From positions 558,001 to 622,000 of the forward strand of contig CAWHEG010000031.1 in assembly GCA_963828405.1 (NCBI GenBank): DNA of 64,000 nucleotides. Reading direction: 5' to 3'. The position numbers were made by a program, and so were the translations under genes. Position 1 is the stretch's first letter, and each line of letters opens with the position of its first letter. The DNA comes from JANMJD01 sp963828405. Its GTDB lineage: Bacteria; Actinomycetota; Acidimicrobiia; Acidimicrobiales; Ilumatobacteraceae. Below are positions 18,031 through 26,609 of this stretch, piece by piece. The notes under the pieces are model-generated. The model was not told where the DNA came from and did not search any database. It saw nothing but the letters and a program-made list of their open reading frames with translations.

Positions 18031-20205
18031 TCAGTGGCTGAAGTTGACGTGGGGGAGGATCTTCTGCAGCCAGCGGGGGGCGTACCAGTTCTTGTCGCCG
18101 AGCAGGGCCATCGTCGCCGGGACGAGCATCACCCGCACGATGGTGGCGTCGAGCAGGACGGCCATCGCCAGGGTCAGGCCGAGCTCGGTCGGCGGGATCG
18201 GGCCGGTGACGCCGAAGGCGATGAACACGATGATCATGATCGCCGCGGCGTTGGTGATCGGCCGGCCGGTGCGGGCGATGCCTTCGCCGATGGCGCGGCG
18301 GGTGTCGCCGGTCGCCTGGAAGCGTTCCTTGATCGCCGCCAGCAGGAACAGCTGGTAGTCCATCGACAGCCCGAACAGCAGGGCGAAGAAGAACAGCGGC
18401 GCCCAGGCGTCGACGAAACCCTGGTGTTCGATGCCGATCAGACCGGCGCCATGACCGTTCTGGAACACGAGGGTGGCGAAGCCGAACGCGGCGCCGACCG
18501 TGACGAGGTTCATCAGGATCGAGAACGTGGCGATGACGACGCTGCGGAACACGACCAGCAGCAGCAGGAAGGCGACGACGAGGATCACGGCGATGGCGTA
18601 GGGGGCGCGTCCGGTGAGCACGTCGGTGAGGTCGTGGTTCTGCGCCGCCGGTCCGCCGACGAGGGCGTCGGGGACGGCGGCGTCGAGTCGGGCCCGGAGG
18701 TCGTCGACCATCGTCGCGGTGGCCGAGTCGTCGATCGGCGTACCGGGGATGACCCGCACCACCACCCGACCGGTCCCGGCAGGCGGGGTGACGATGCGGG
18801 CGTCGACGACGTTGCTGGTCGCCGTGGCCTCGTCGATGACCTGCTGGGCGTCGGCGGCGTCGACGGTGACGAACGCCGGGGCGGCGGCGCCCGGACCGAA
18901 GGCGCCGACGAGCAGCTCGTACCCGTCGCGGCTGGTGCGGCCCTCGTCGACGACCCGGGCCCCGGGCATGCCGAGCTTCATCCCGAACGACGGGACGATC
19001 AGGGCGCCGAGGAGGACGAGGCCGATGGCGAGCACGAGGCCCGGGCGGCGCAGGGCGACACCGGTCCACCTCGCCCACCGACCCTCGGCGACGATGTCGG
19101 GATCCTTCCTACCCCGCGAGACGAGCACCTTGTCGCCCATGGCGACCAGCACGGCGGGCAGCAGGGTGAGGGCGGCCAGGGCGACGGCGATGACCGACAG
19201 GATCATGCCGAGCGCCATCGTCTGGAAGACCATCACCGGCACGAGGAACACCGCCGACAGCGACAGCACGACGGTGAGCGCCGAGAGGAACACGGCCTTG
19301 CCGGACGTCGACATCGTGTTCTCGATCGCGGCGATCGCCGTCTTGCCCTCGACGCGCTCCTCCCGGTAGCGACTGACGATGAACAGGCTGTAGTCGATGC
19401 CGACGGCGAGGCCGATCATCATCGAGAAGTTCATCGACCACACCGAGATCGGCGACACCCAGCTGAGCATGTGCAGCGTGGCGAAGCCGGTGGCGATGCC
19501 GGCGATGGCCAGCAGCAGCGGGATGCCCGCGGCGATCATCGCCCCGAAGGCGATGAACAGCATGATCAGCGTCGGGAGCCCGCTGACCAGCTCGGCCTTG
19601 TGCAGCGCCTCCTCGTTCATCGTGTTGAAGTCGCTCCACACCGGCCACTCGCCGGTGACCTCGGCCCGGGCGCCCGTGGGGATGGCCAGCCCGCCGACGT
19701 ACTCGCCGAGTTCGCCGGCGGCCTCCGGACGATCGGCTTCCTCGCCGACCGTCTGCTCGACCGGCACCAGCGCGGTCATCCCGTCGGGCGAGATCATCCC
19801 CGCCTCGGGTGGCATCGACAGTGGATCGGCGACCGAGACGACCTGCGGACCGCGAACGAGGTCGGCGACGAGCGTCTGCAAGCCGGCCGGGTCGGTGACG
19901 ATCGGGGTGTCCTGGTGGTAGACGACGACCGGGTTCTCGGCGCCGAGGGCCGGGAAGTCGCGGCGCAGCTCGGCGCGCACCTTCTCGGCCGTCGAGCCCT
20001 TGGCATCCCATCCGGCGCCCGACAGCGCCCCGGTCAGGGTGAGCGCCAACGGGGCGGCGCCGATGGTGGCGACCAGCCAGACGACGATGACGATCCGCCG
20101 GTGCCGCGCCATCGACGCGGCCAGACGCGAGAACAGGGCGCGCTCGTCGGGCGCGTGCGACGGTTCGTGGTCGACGGGCGGTGTCACGTCGGTGGCTCTG
20201 CTCAC
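18031..20205 (-). CDS. MMPL/RND-family membrane transporter
   Basis: 724 residues with the duplicated RND layout: one N-terminal membrane helix (HRRIVIVVWLVATIGAAPLAL), an extracytoplasmic domain, five helices, then a second copy. The proton-relay motif appears twice, as VGIDYSLFIVSRYREE and FGLSMDYQLFLLAAIKERF. Such proteins export lipids, siderophores or drugs in actinobacteria. No lipid-synthesis genes adjoin it, so the substrate is unknown. A palindrome of CsoR/CstR type lies 40-55 bp upstream of the ATG, suggesting control by copper or reactive sulfur. Confidence 0.88.
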   Translation of the reverse strand: MSRATDVTPPVDHEPSHAPDERALFSRLAASMARHRRIVIVVWLVATIGAAPLALTLTGALSGAGWDAKGSTAEKVRAELRRDFPALGAENPVVVYHQDTPIVTDPAGLQTLVADLVRGPQVVSVADPLSMPPEAGMISPDGMTALVPVEQTVGEEADRPEAAGELGEYVGGLAIPTGARAEVTGEWPVWSDFNTMNEEALHKAELVSGLPTLIMLFIAFGAMIAAGIPLLLAIAGIATGFATLHMLSWVSPISVWSMNFSMMIGLAVGIDYSLFIVSRYREERVEGKTAIAAIENTMSTSGKAVFLSALTVVLSLSAVFLVPVMVFQTMALGMILSVIAVALAALTLLPAVLVAMGDKVLVSRGRKDPDIVAEGRWARWTGVALRRPGLVLAIGLVLLGALIVPSFGMKLGMPGARVVDEGRTSRDGYELLVGAFGPGAAAPAFVTVDAADAQQVIDEATATSNVVDARIVTPPAGTGRVVVRVIPGTPIDDSATATMVDDLRARLDAAVPDALVGGPAAQNHDLTDVLTGRAPYAIAVILVVAFLLLLVVFRSVVIATFSILMNLVTVGAAFGFATLVFQNGHGAGLIGIEHQGFVDAWAPLFFFALLFGLSMDYQLFLLAAIKERFQATGDTRRAIGEGIARTGRPITNAAAIMIIVFIAFGVTGPIPPTELGLTLAMAVLLDATIVRVMLVPATMALLGDKNWYAPRWLQKILPHVNFSH

Positions 20206-20244
20206 GATGGCTCCTCGTTCTCCGGTGGTTCGGGTTCCGAGAAT

Positions 20245-20260
20245 ATACCCCCAGGGGTAT
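20245..20260. promoter_or_regulatory. CsoR/CstR-type operator upstream of the MMPL transporter
   Basis: The 16-bp sequence ATACCCCCAGGGGTAT is palindromic in all but its central bases. Established knowledge: CsoR (copper) and CstR (persulfide) repressors of the DUF156 family bind ATACCCC-GGGGTAT-like sites. It sits between the transporter start (20205) and the end of the SDR gene (20295), where a promoter operator would be expected. No csoR gene is visible in the window, so the regulator would be encoded elsewhere. Confidence 0.6.
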
Positions 20261-20294
20261 CAGGGATCCAACGTCACCGTACCGCTCAGTCCGC

Positions 20295-21285
20295 TCAGGC
20301 CGGCAGGGCCCGGGGATCGAGGCCGCTGCGTTCGAGACACCACGCCCACAGCTGTGCCCGCCGCTCAGGGGTATCGCTGCGCCGGGTGCTCGGCAGCTTG
20401 TGGATCGCCCGCGGCCTGCGGTCGAGCCAGAACCTGCCCGTCGTGGCCAGCGGCGCCCCGTCGTCGGCGGCCAGCCAGACCAGCGTGTCGGCGCCCTGCT
20501 CCGGCGTGCGCAGCAGCGGGCCGACGACCCGCCGGAACGTCGGCAGGGCGGCCTCCACGCCGGGTGTGTCGGCCCAGCCCGGGTGCACGGCGTGGAACAC
20601 CACCCCGCTGCCGGCGAAGCGCTCGGCCCACATCTCGTTGAGGGTGACCTGGGCCCGCTTGGCCCGGGCGTACTGCTCGGTGCCCTTGTAGTCGTCGGCC
20701 ATCTCCAGCCGTTCGACGGTGAGCCCGGTGGCGTACATGCCCCCCGACGACATCGTCAGCACGCGCGCCGGCGCCGAGTTGCGCAGCCGCTCGAGCAGCA
20801 ACCCGGTGAGCAGGAACGGACCGACGACCTGGCTGGCCACCGTCGCCTCCGTCCCGTCGGGGGCCGTCGTGCGCCGGGCGCTGAGCGCGCCGGCGTTGTG
20901 GATCAGGACGTGCAAGGCGTCGTGGCCGGAGAGGATCTCGGCGGCCGCGGCCCGCACGGCGCTCAGGTCGCCCATGTCGGCGATGACGGTGGACAGCCGG
21001 TCGGAGCCCGTCCGCTCGGCGAGGAGCGCCCGCACCCGCTCGGTCTTGCCCGGGTCGCGACCGAGCAGGATGACGGTGGCGCCACACCTGGCGAGCGTCT
21101 CGGCGGCAGCCAGGCCCAGGCCCGAGGTCGCCCCGGTGACCGCGGCCACCCGGCCGGTGAGATCGTAACCGGACAGCGGTGTCCAGTGCGCCAGACGGGA
21201 TCGCACGGCGTAACCGACCCTGCGTGAAGCTGGTGACGACCGGCGCCTCGATCAGCGCGTCGATCACCTCGGACACGCCCTTCAC
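20295..21285 (-). CDS. Short-chain dehydrogenase/reductase, DHRS12-like (frameshifted near its start)
   Basis: The Rossmann motif VAAVTGATSGLGLAAAE, the IHNAGAL strand and the YxxxK active site in YARAKRAQV identify an SDR. The N-terminal extension SRLAHWTPLSGYDLTGR is typical of the DHRS12-like subgroup. The natural start is GTG at 21285 (MKGVSEVIDALIEAPVVTSFT). After that the frame switches at about 21220-21228; one extra base in ACGCAGGGTCGG explains it and gives VGYAVRSRLAHW. The start overlaps the stop of the SRPBCC gene (GTGA), so the two form an operon. Probably a sequencing indel, not decay. Confidence 0.8.
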
Positions 21286-21725
21286 GGCTCCTGCCGGCCG
21301 TCGAGCACCCGTCGCAGCCCGACCGCGGCCCGGTCACCGATCCGCCGGAACACCAGCCGCAGGGCGGGGTCGGCCAGCCTGAGCGGTCCGTTGAGCCGGA
21401 GCTCGGCGTCGTAGGTGGCGACCGTGCCCGCCTCGTCGGTGGCGACGGTGATGCGGTCCTCGGAGGTGAACAGCCTGCTCCTGGCCACGACGAGCAGCTC
21501 CCTGGGCGGGGCATACTCCACGGTGCGGTACCGGAGCGTGATGTCGCGACCGGGCCCGGCGACGGTCACGTCGAAGACGGCGGCGGGCCCGGCGCCGTCG
21601 CCGTCGACCTGGGTCACCCGCCGCACGCCCGGATCCCATTCCGCGAAGTTGCGCAGGTCGGCCAGGTAGGCGAACGCCTCGGCAGCCGGGCGCTGCGTGC
21701 GCACCTTGGTGATGTAGCGGGCCAT
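21282..21725 (-). CDS. SRPBCC family protein (polyketide cyclase/dehydrase-like)
   Basis: 147 residues with the START/Bet v1 helix-grip layout: an N-terminal strand MARYITKVRTQRPAAEAFAY, LRNFAEWDPGVRRV, several antiparallel strands, and a C-terminal amphipathic helix. Such proteins bind hydrophobic ligands; no catalytic residue can be assigned. It sits in the light-associated cluster, coupled by overlap to the DHRS12-like SDR and 147 bp downstream of the photolyase-like gene. ATG at 21725 chosen; upstream codons lack the family pattern. Confidence 0.8.
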   Translation of the reverse strand: MARYITKVRTQRPAAEAFAYLADLRNFAEWDPGVRRVTQVDGDGAGPAAVFDVTVAGPGRDITLRYRTVEYAPPRELLVVARSRLFTSEDRITVATDEAGTVATYDAELRLNGPLRLADPALRLVFRRIGDRAAVGLRRVLDGRQEP

Positions 21726-21872
21726 CGACGATTCCTTCGCAGGTTGGGTCGGACGGTGGGAGGGTACAGGACGCCGGCCGAGGCGCTGTCGTGGGTCCGG
21801 ACGCGTCGCACGTGGCATGCCCCTCGCCAGGGAGTGACCGAGGCGGGACCGGTTTCGGCCGGGGTCCCTGCG

Positions 21873-23387
21873 TCACAGCTCTCCGCTGTCGAGCCGCCCC
21901 AGGATCTCGTCGGCCCGGCTGCGCACGGCGGGCAGGTCGGTCAACCTGCGCATGGCCGCCAACGGGCGGGCCATGCGGTGATTCACGGCAAGAGCGCCGG
22001 CGTTGCGGGCCAGGAAGTCCCAGTAGAGCGTCGTGTACGGGCAGGCGTCGGGGCCGACGCGCAGCTTCGGGTCGAAGCGGCACGATCGACACGAGTCGCT
22101 CATCTTGTTGATGTACGCCCCGCCGGAGGCATACGGCTTGGTGGCCATCATGCCGCCATCGGCGAACAAGGCCATCCCGATCACGTTCGGCAGCATGACC
22201 CACTCGGCGCCATCGACGAAGCTCGCCCGCATCCACTCCGTCATCGCTCCAGGGTCGACACCGGCCGTGAGCGCCAGGTTGCCGAGCACCATCAGCCGCT
22301 CGATGTGATGCGAGTACCCATGATCCTGGACATGGCCGATCACGCCGGCGACGCAGGCCATCTCGGTGTGGGCCCGGCCGGTGAACGCCGGAGGGACCGG
22401 GCGCGTCGCGCCGAGCGCGTTGCTCGAGCGGTAGCCGGGCATCCACAGCCAGTAGACACCCCACACGTACTCGCGCCAGCCGATCACCTGCCGGATGAAG
22501 CCCTCGACCGAGTTCAGTGGGGCGGTGCCCCGTCGATAGGCGGACTCGGCGGCCTTCACGATCTCGGCGGGATGCAACAAGCCGATGTTCATCGACGACG
22601 ACAACACCGAGTGAGCGAGCTTCCACTCGGCAGCAAGCATCGCGTCCTCGTGTGGGCCGAACAACGCCAGACCGTGGTCGATGAACTCGCCGAGGCGGAT
22701 CAGCGCCTGCGTTCGAGTGACGGGCCAGGTTCCGTCGGGATCGGCGCCGAAGGTCGATGTCGGAAGTCGATCGAGCACGGTGTGATCGATGTCGTCGAGT
22801 TCGAACCGGTCGATCGAAGGCCACGGCCGGCCGTCTCTCGGTGGAGGCTCACGGTTGTCACGGTCGAAGTTCCACCGACCCCCCACGGGCTCGGGGCCAC
22901 CGGCGCCATCCTCGATGAGCACGCCGAGTCGCTGCCGCTGCCACCGGTAGAAGTCCTCCATCGTGAGCCGCTTCCGGCCGGCCGCCCACCCTGCGAAGTC
23001 GTCGTAGTGGCACAGGAACAGGTCGTTGCGTAGCAGTTCCACTCCCAGCCGCTCGAGGACGACGCGCCCATCCCAGCTCGTCGGCTCCATGGCCATGACG
23101 CGGCGGGCGCCGAACTCGTCGACGTGCTCCCGAACGCCCCGTCGAAGCGTGGCGGCTCGACGGTGGTCGACCTCGAATCCCTCGACTCGCAGTTCCGCTG
23201 CGAAATGCTCCATGGCCGACAGCACCAGGTGCAACCGTTGGCGATGCCATGGCCGGGAGGCGATCAGACTCTCGCTCTCGACGAGCAGCACGCGGCACTC
23301 CCCGGGCATCCGGCCCGCGAGCGCTCCCCGGGCGCGGTCCAATTGGTCGCCGAGGACCCACACGGTGGGGATCGTTGCTCCGGCCAC
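21873..23387 (-). CDS. Fe-S cluster photolyase/cryptochrome (FeS-BCP, (6-4) photolyase PhrB-like)
   Basis: 504-residue photolyase-related flavoprotein. The N terminus VWVLGDQLDR is the antenna-domain start typical of FeS bacterial cryptochromes and photolyases. The C-terminal FAD domain has SVEGFIRQVIGWREYVWG, HHIERLMVLGNLALTAGVDP and WVMLPNVIGMALFADGG. Four cysteines fit a 4Fe-4S site: one in HTEMACVAG, the pair in SDSCRSCRFDP, and one in DACPY. Known members repair (6-4) photoproducts in DNA using blue light, or act as cryptochromes. GTG at 23387 is the start. It is 38 bp downstream of an SDR and in the same cluster as a heliorhodopsin. Confidence 0.9.
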   Translation of the reverse strand: MAGATIPTVWVLGDQLDRARGALAGRMPGECRVLLVESESLIASRPWHRQRLHLVLSAMEHFAAELRVEGFEVDHRRAATLRRGVREHVDEFGARRVMAMEPTSWDGRVVLERLGVELLRNDLFLCHYDDFAGWAAGRKRLTMEDFYRWQRQRLGVLIEDGAGGPEPVGGRWNFDRDNREPPPRDGRPWPSIDRFELDDIDHTVLDRLPTSTFGADPDGTWPVTRTQALIRLGEFIDHGLALFGPHEDAMLAAEWKLAHSVLSSSMNIGLLHPAEIVKAAESAYRRGTAPLNSVEGFIRQVIGWREYVWGVYWLWMPGYRSSNALGATRPVPPAFTGRAHTEMACVAGVIGHVQDHGYSHHIERLMVLGNLALTAGVDPGAMTEWMRASFVDGAEWVMLPNVIGMALFADGGMMATKPYASGGAYINKMSDSCRSCRFDPKLRVGPDACPYTTLYWDFLARNAGALAVNHRMARPLAAMRRLTDLPAVRSRADEILGRLDSGEL

Positions 23388-23424
23388 TACGGCAGGGTGA
23401 CCATCGTCGACGACGACGCCGGCA

Positions 23425-24202
23425 TCAGGGCACGAACGCCGTGCTGGGCAGGTCGCTCCCGCCGGCTTCCAGGGCGTCGCAGATCACCTTGGCCACGTGT
23501 GCGGGAGCGAGGCCCATCGGCATGCGCGGCGCGGTACCTGCGAGCGGGCGCCCGGCCAGGCCGGTCTCGGTGTGCGGCGGGCGGGCATCGAGGACGCGAA
23601 CGTCGCGCCGGCGGGCTTCACGGGCGAGTGCCTGGTCGAAGGCGCGCACGGCAGCCTTCGACGCGCCGTAGGCCGCCATCCCGGGGAGGTTCACCTCGGC
23701 GACGACACCTGAGATGTTCACGATCGCCCCGCCCGGTTGCAGTACGGGCAGTGCCGCTCGGGCAAGCATGATCGGCACGAACGTGTTGGTCAGGAACAGC
23801 TCCTCCATCGTGTCGACCGACAGCTCGTCGACCGACCCGAACGCCACCACGCCAACGGCGTTGATCACCACGTCGAGTCGTCCGCGATGTTCGACCGCGG
23901 CACCCACGGCGGCGGCACAGGCCTCGGGCGAGCGCAGGTCGAGCGCCACCCGGGCCCCGGGCAGCTCGAGCCCGACCAGACCTTCGATGCTTCGCGACAC
24001 GAGCGTGAGAGCAGCGCCGCGTGCGTGCCGCCTCGGCGCCGATCGCCCGGCCGAGCCCCCCGGTCGCTCCGGCGAGGAGCACCGAAGCGCCGTCGAGCGG
24101 GTGGGGCGCGACCAACGACGCCGGTGGGCTATCGGTGGGCGGGCGGCCGCCGGGCTCGACCTCGTTCGGGAATGTGCGATCCGGTTGGCGAGTTGTAGAC
24201 AT
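23425..24202 (-). CDS. Short-chain dehydrogenase/reductase (frameshifted)
   Basis: SDR with GATGGLGRAIGAEAAR as nucleotide-binding motif, VINAVGVVAFG, the catalytic serine region VNISGVV and the Y-x-x-x-K pair in YGASKAAV. The start is ATG at 24202 (MSTTRQPDRTF). Between about 24005 and 24025 the reading switches frame, where A-R-x-GAALTLVSRSIEG would be expected; a one-base indel is enough. It heads the leftward arm of the light-associated cluster and is followed 38 bp later by the FeS photolyase gene. Substrate unknown. Confidence 0.78.
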
Positions 24203-24224
24203 TAGTGCTGAATGTAACGTCTAC
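24195..24224. promoter_or_regulatory. Inverted repeat in the divergent 25-bp gap of the light-associated cluster
   Basis: GTAGACATTA (24195-24204) and TAACGTCTAC (24215-24224) form a 10-bp inverted repeat with one mismatch and a 10-bp spacer. It spans the whole gap between the divergent start codons at 24202 and 24228. A symmetric site here could let one regulator control both arms. MerR-type light regulators (LitR/CarH) control photolyase/SDR/DUF2867 sets in other bacteria, but no such regulator gene is visible in the window. Confidence 0.5.
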
Positions 24225-24227
24225 CCG

Positions 24228-25778
24228 ATGAATGTGCAGCCGGGAGCGCTGGTGCTCGTGACGGGAGCCAGCGGATATGTCGGTGGCCGGCTGGTGACGG
24301 TGCTCATCGAACGCGGGTACCGGGTGCGGTGCTTGGTGCGCACGCCGGCGAAGGTGCTGTCCGCCCCGTGGCGCACGTCCGTCGAGATCGTGCAGGGAGA
24401 CGTCGGCGATGACCTCACCGAGGCCATGGCGGGGGTGGAGGCTGCGTTCTACCTGGTGCACTCGATCGGCTCCTCGGCCGAGTGGGCCGAACACGACCGC
24501 GCCGTCGCCGAGAACTTCCGGCGTTCGGCCGAGGCCGCTGGGATTCGGCGCATCATCTACCTGGGCGGACTCGGAGACCATTCGTCGGGGGAGCTCAGCG
24601 AACACCTGGCGAGCCGCCAAGAGGTCGGCGCCGAGCTCGCCAGGGGTCCCGTGCCGGTGGTCGAACTGCGAGCCGCAGTGGTCATCGGGTCGGGGTCGGC
24701 GAGCTTCGAGATGCTGCGGTACCTCGTGGAGGTCCTCCCGGCGATGGTCACGCCCCGTTGGGTCGACACGAAGTGCCAGCCGGTCGCCGTCCGCGACGTG
24801 TTGCACTTCCTCGTCGAGTCGCTGACCGCGGACGTCACCGGTCGAGTCCTCGACGTGGGTGGGCCCGAAGTCCTGACGTATCGCGAGATGATGGCCCGGT
24901 ACGCGGAAGTCGCCGGTCTCCGGCGCCGGATCGTCGTGCCGGTGCCGTTGCTGACGCCCGGGCTGTCGTCGCGCTGGATCGGCCTCGTCACGCCGATCCC
25001 ACCGATGCTCGCCCGGCCGCTGATCGAGAGCCTCGTGAACGATGTGGTCGTGACGGGCGACGCCGCTGCCGAGGCGATGCCGATCGAGCAGCTCAGCTAC
25101 CGCGAAGCGGTGGAGCTGGCCCTCGGTCATTCGATCAGCGGCGACGTGGCGACCAGCTGGGCGCAGGCCGAGCTGGGCGGACGACCACCGGCCGAGCCAC
25201 AGCCCACCGACCCAGCCTGGTCGGGTGGCACGGTCAACATCGATCGACGCCAGCGGCACGTTGCCGCGTCACCGGCCGAGCTCTTCCAGGTGGTCTGTTC
25301 GATCGGCGGCCGCCAGGGCTGGTACGCAGGTGACTGGTTGTGGAGCATCCGGGGGGTGCTCGACTCCTTGATCGGCGGAGTCGGCATGCGTCGCGGGCGC
25401 CTCCATCCACATCACTTATCGGTCGGTGATCCACTCGACTTCTGGCGTGTCGAGTCCCTCGCCCCCGACGGTCTGCTCCGTCTGCGCGCCGAGATGCGCC
25501 TTCCCGGGGACGCCTGGTTGCAGTGGCAGATGGAACCCCACGCCACCGGTGCCACGATCACCCAGACGGCACGGTTCCACCCACGCGGGCTGCTCGGTCG
25601 CCTCTACTGGATCGCCGTCGCGCCGTTCCACCGACTCGTCTTCCCGGCGCTCCTCGCCGGCATCTGTGCCGATGCCGAGCGGCTGCACGCGTTCGTCCAC
25701 ACACCGCGCCCGACCAGGCCCGAACCTCTCACCGATCGCCCATCCGACCCCGCCCAGGAACAAGAGAGCCACGCATGA
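24228..25778 (+). CDS. NAD(P)-binding epimerase-like protein fused to DUF2867 (SRPBCC-like) domain
   Basis: 516 residues in two parts. Residues 1 to about 300 form an atypical extended SDR (VLVTGASGYVGGRLVTVL; LVHSIGSSAEWAEHD; IIYLGGLGD; a VELRAAVVIGSGSASFEMLRYLVE segment). From about residue 340 a DUF2867 domain follows (RRQRHVAASPAELFQVV, GWYAGDWLWSIRG, LRLRAEMRLPGDAWLQW). This fusion is recurrent in bacterial light-induced clusters with photolyases; its reaction is unknown. The ATG at 24228 sits just after the inverted repeat. The stop overlaps the heliorhodopsin start (ATGA). Confidence 0.85.
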   Translation: MNVQPGALVLVTGASGYVGGRLVTVLIERGYRVRCLVRTPAKVLSAPWRTSVEIVQGDVGDDLTEAMAGVEAAFYLVHSIGSSAEWAEHDRAVAENFRRSAEAAGIRRIIYLGGLGDHSSGELSEHLASRQEVGAELARGPVPVVELRAAVVIGSGSASFEMLRYLVEVLPAMVTPRWVDTKCQPVAVRDVLHFLVESLTADVTGRVLDVGGPEVLTYREMMARYAEVAGLRRRIVVPVPLLTPGLSSRWIGLVTPIPPMLARPLIESLVNDVVVTGDAAAEAMPIEQLSYREAVELALGHSISGDVATSWAQAELGGRPPAEPQPTDPAWSGGTVNIDRRQRHVAASPAELFQVVCSIGGRQGWYAGDWLWSIRGVLDSLIGGVGMRRGRLHPHHLSVGDPLDFWRVESLAPDGLLRLRAEMRLPGDAWLQWQMEPHATGATITQTARFHPRGLLGRLYWIAVAPFHRLVFPALLAGICADAERLHAFVHTPRPTRPEPLTDRPSDPAQEQESHA

Positions 25779-26584
25779 CCGAACGAACGACATCCCGTCC
25801 CACCTCCTCGAGCAGCACGTCGACCCTCGCCTCGGGCGTCACACCCGAGCGCCTGGCGGGTCTGCGCAGGTGGAACCTCGGCCTGGCCGTGCTGCATGGA
25901 GCGCAGGCCGCGCTGATCCTCGTGATGGCCAGTGACTTCGCCATCACCGTCACCTCCACCTTCCCGCAGGGCCCTCCCGGCACGCGTCTGACGACACCGG
26001 AGGGATTGTTCGACGTCCCGATCGGCCCGGCCATCGCCGTGTTCCTGCTGTTGGCCGCCTTCGACCACCTCGCCACCGCCACCTTTGCCCGTCGCACCTA
26101 CGAGAGCGACCTGGGACGGGGCATCAACCGGTTCCGGTGGGTCGAATACTCGCTCAGCGCCACCCTGATGGTGCTGTTGATCGGGTTCTACAGCGGCATC
26201 ACCGACATCGCCGCCGTGTTGGCCATCGCCGGAGCGAACGTCGCCATGATCCTGTTCGGCTGGCTGCAGGAGCGCATGAACCCACCCGGTCGGACATCGA
26301 CGACGATGATGCCCTTCTGGTTCGGCACGATCGCCGGTGTCGCACCGTGGGTGGCGATCTGGGTGAACGTGATCGGCGCTCCCGAGGTGCCGGGCTTCGT
26401 CTACGGCATCGTGATCGCCGAACTGGTCTTCTTCTTCAGCTTCGGGCTCAACCAGTGGCTCCAGTACCGGGGGATCGGCCGCTGGCGCGACTACGCCTAC
26501 GGCGAGAAGACCTATCTCGTGCTCAGCCTGGCGGCGAAGTCCCTGCTGGCCTGGCAGATCTATGGCGGGTCGTTGGCCAACTGA
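25775..26584 (+). CDS. Heliorhodopsin
   Basis: 269-residue, seven-helix retinal protein. It matches heliorhodopsins throughout: RRWNLGLAVLHGAQAALIL in helix A, FDVPIGPAIAVFLLLAAFDHL, then RWVEYSLSATLMVLL in helix C with Glu124 as likely Schiff-base counterion. Further on are ILFGWLQERMN, FWFGTIAGVAPWVAI, VPGFVYGIV and LNQWLQY. The last helix is SLAAKSLLAWQIY with the retinal-binding Lys255. Established knowledge: heliorhodopsins have inverted topology, do not pump ions and have a long photocycle; a signalling role or control of partner enzymes is suspected. The 4-bp overlap with the upstream DUF2867 gene shows co-translation. No retinal-synthesis gene (crtY, blh) is in view. Confidence 0.92.
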   Translation: MTERTTSRPTSSSSTSTLASGVTPERLAGLRRWNLGLAVLHGAQAALILVMASDFAITVTSTFPQGPPGTRLTTPEGLFDVPIGPAIAVFLLLAAFDHLATATFARRTYESDLGRGINRFRWVEYSLSATLMVLLIGFYSGITDIAAVLAIAGANVAMILFGWLQERMNPPGRTSTTMMPFWFGTIAGVAPWVAIWVNVIGAPEVPGFVYGIVIAELVFFFSFGLNQWLQYRGIGRWRDYAYGEKTYLVLSLAAKSLLAWQIYGGSLAN

Positions 26585-26609
26585 CCCGTGTTCCGGCGCC
26601 GGACGGAGC

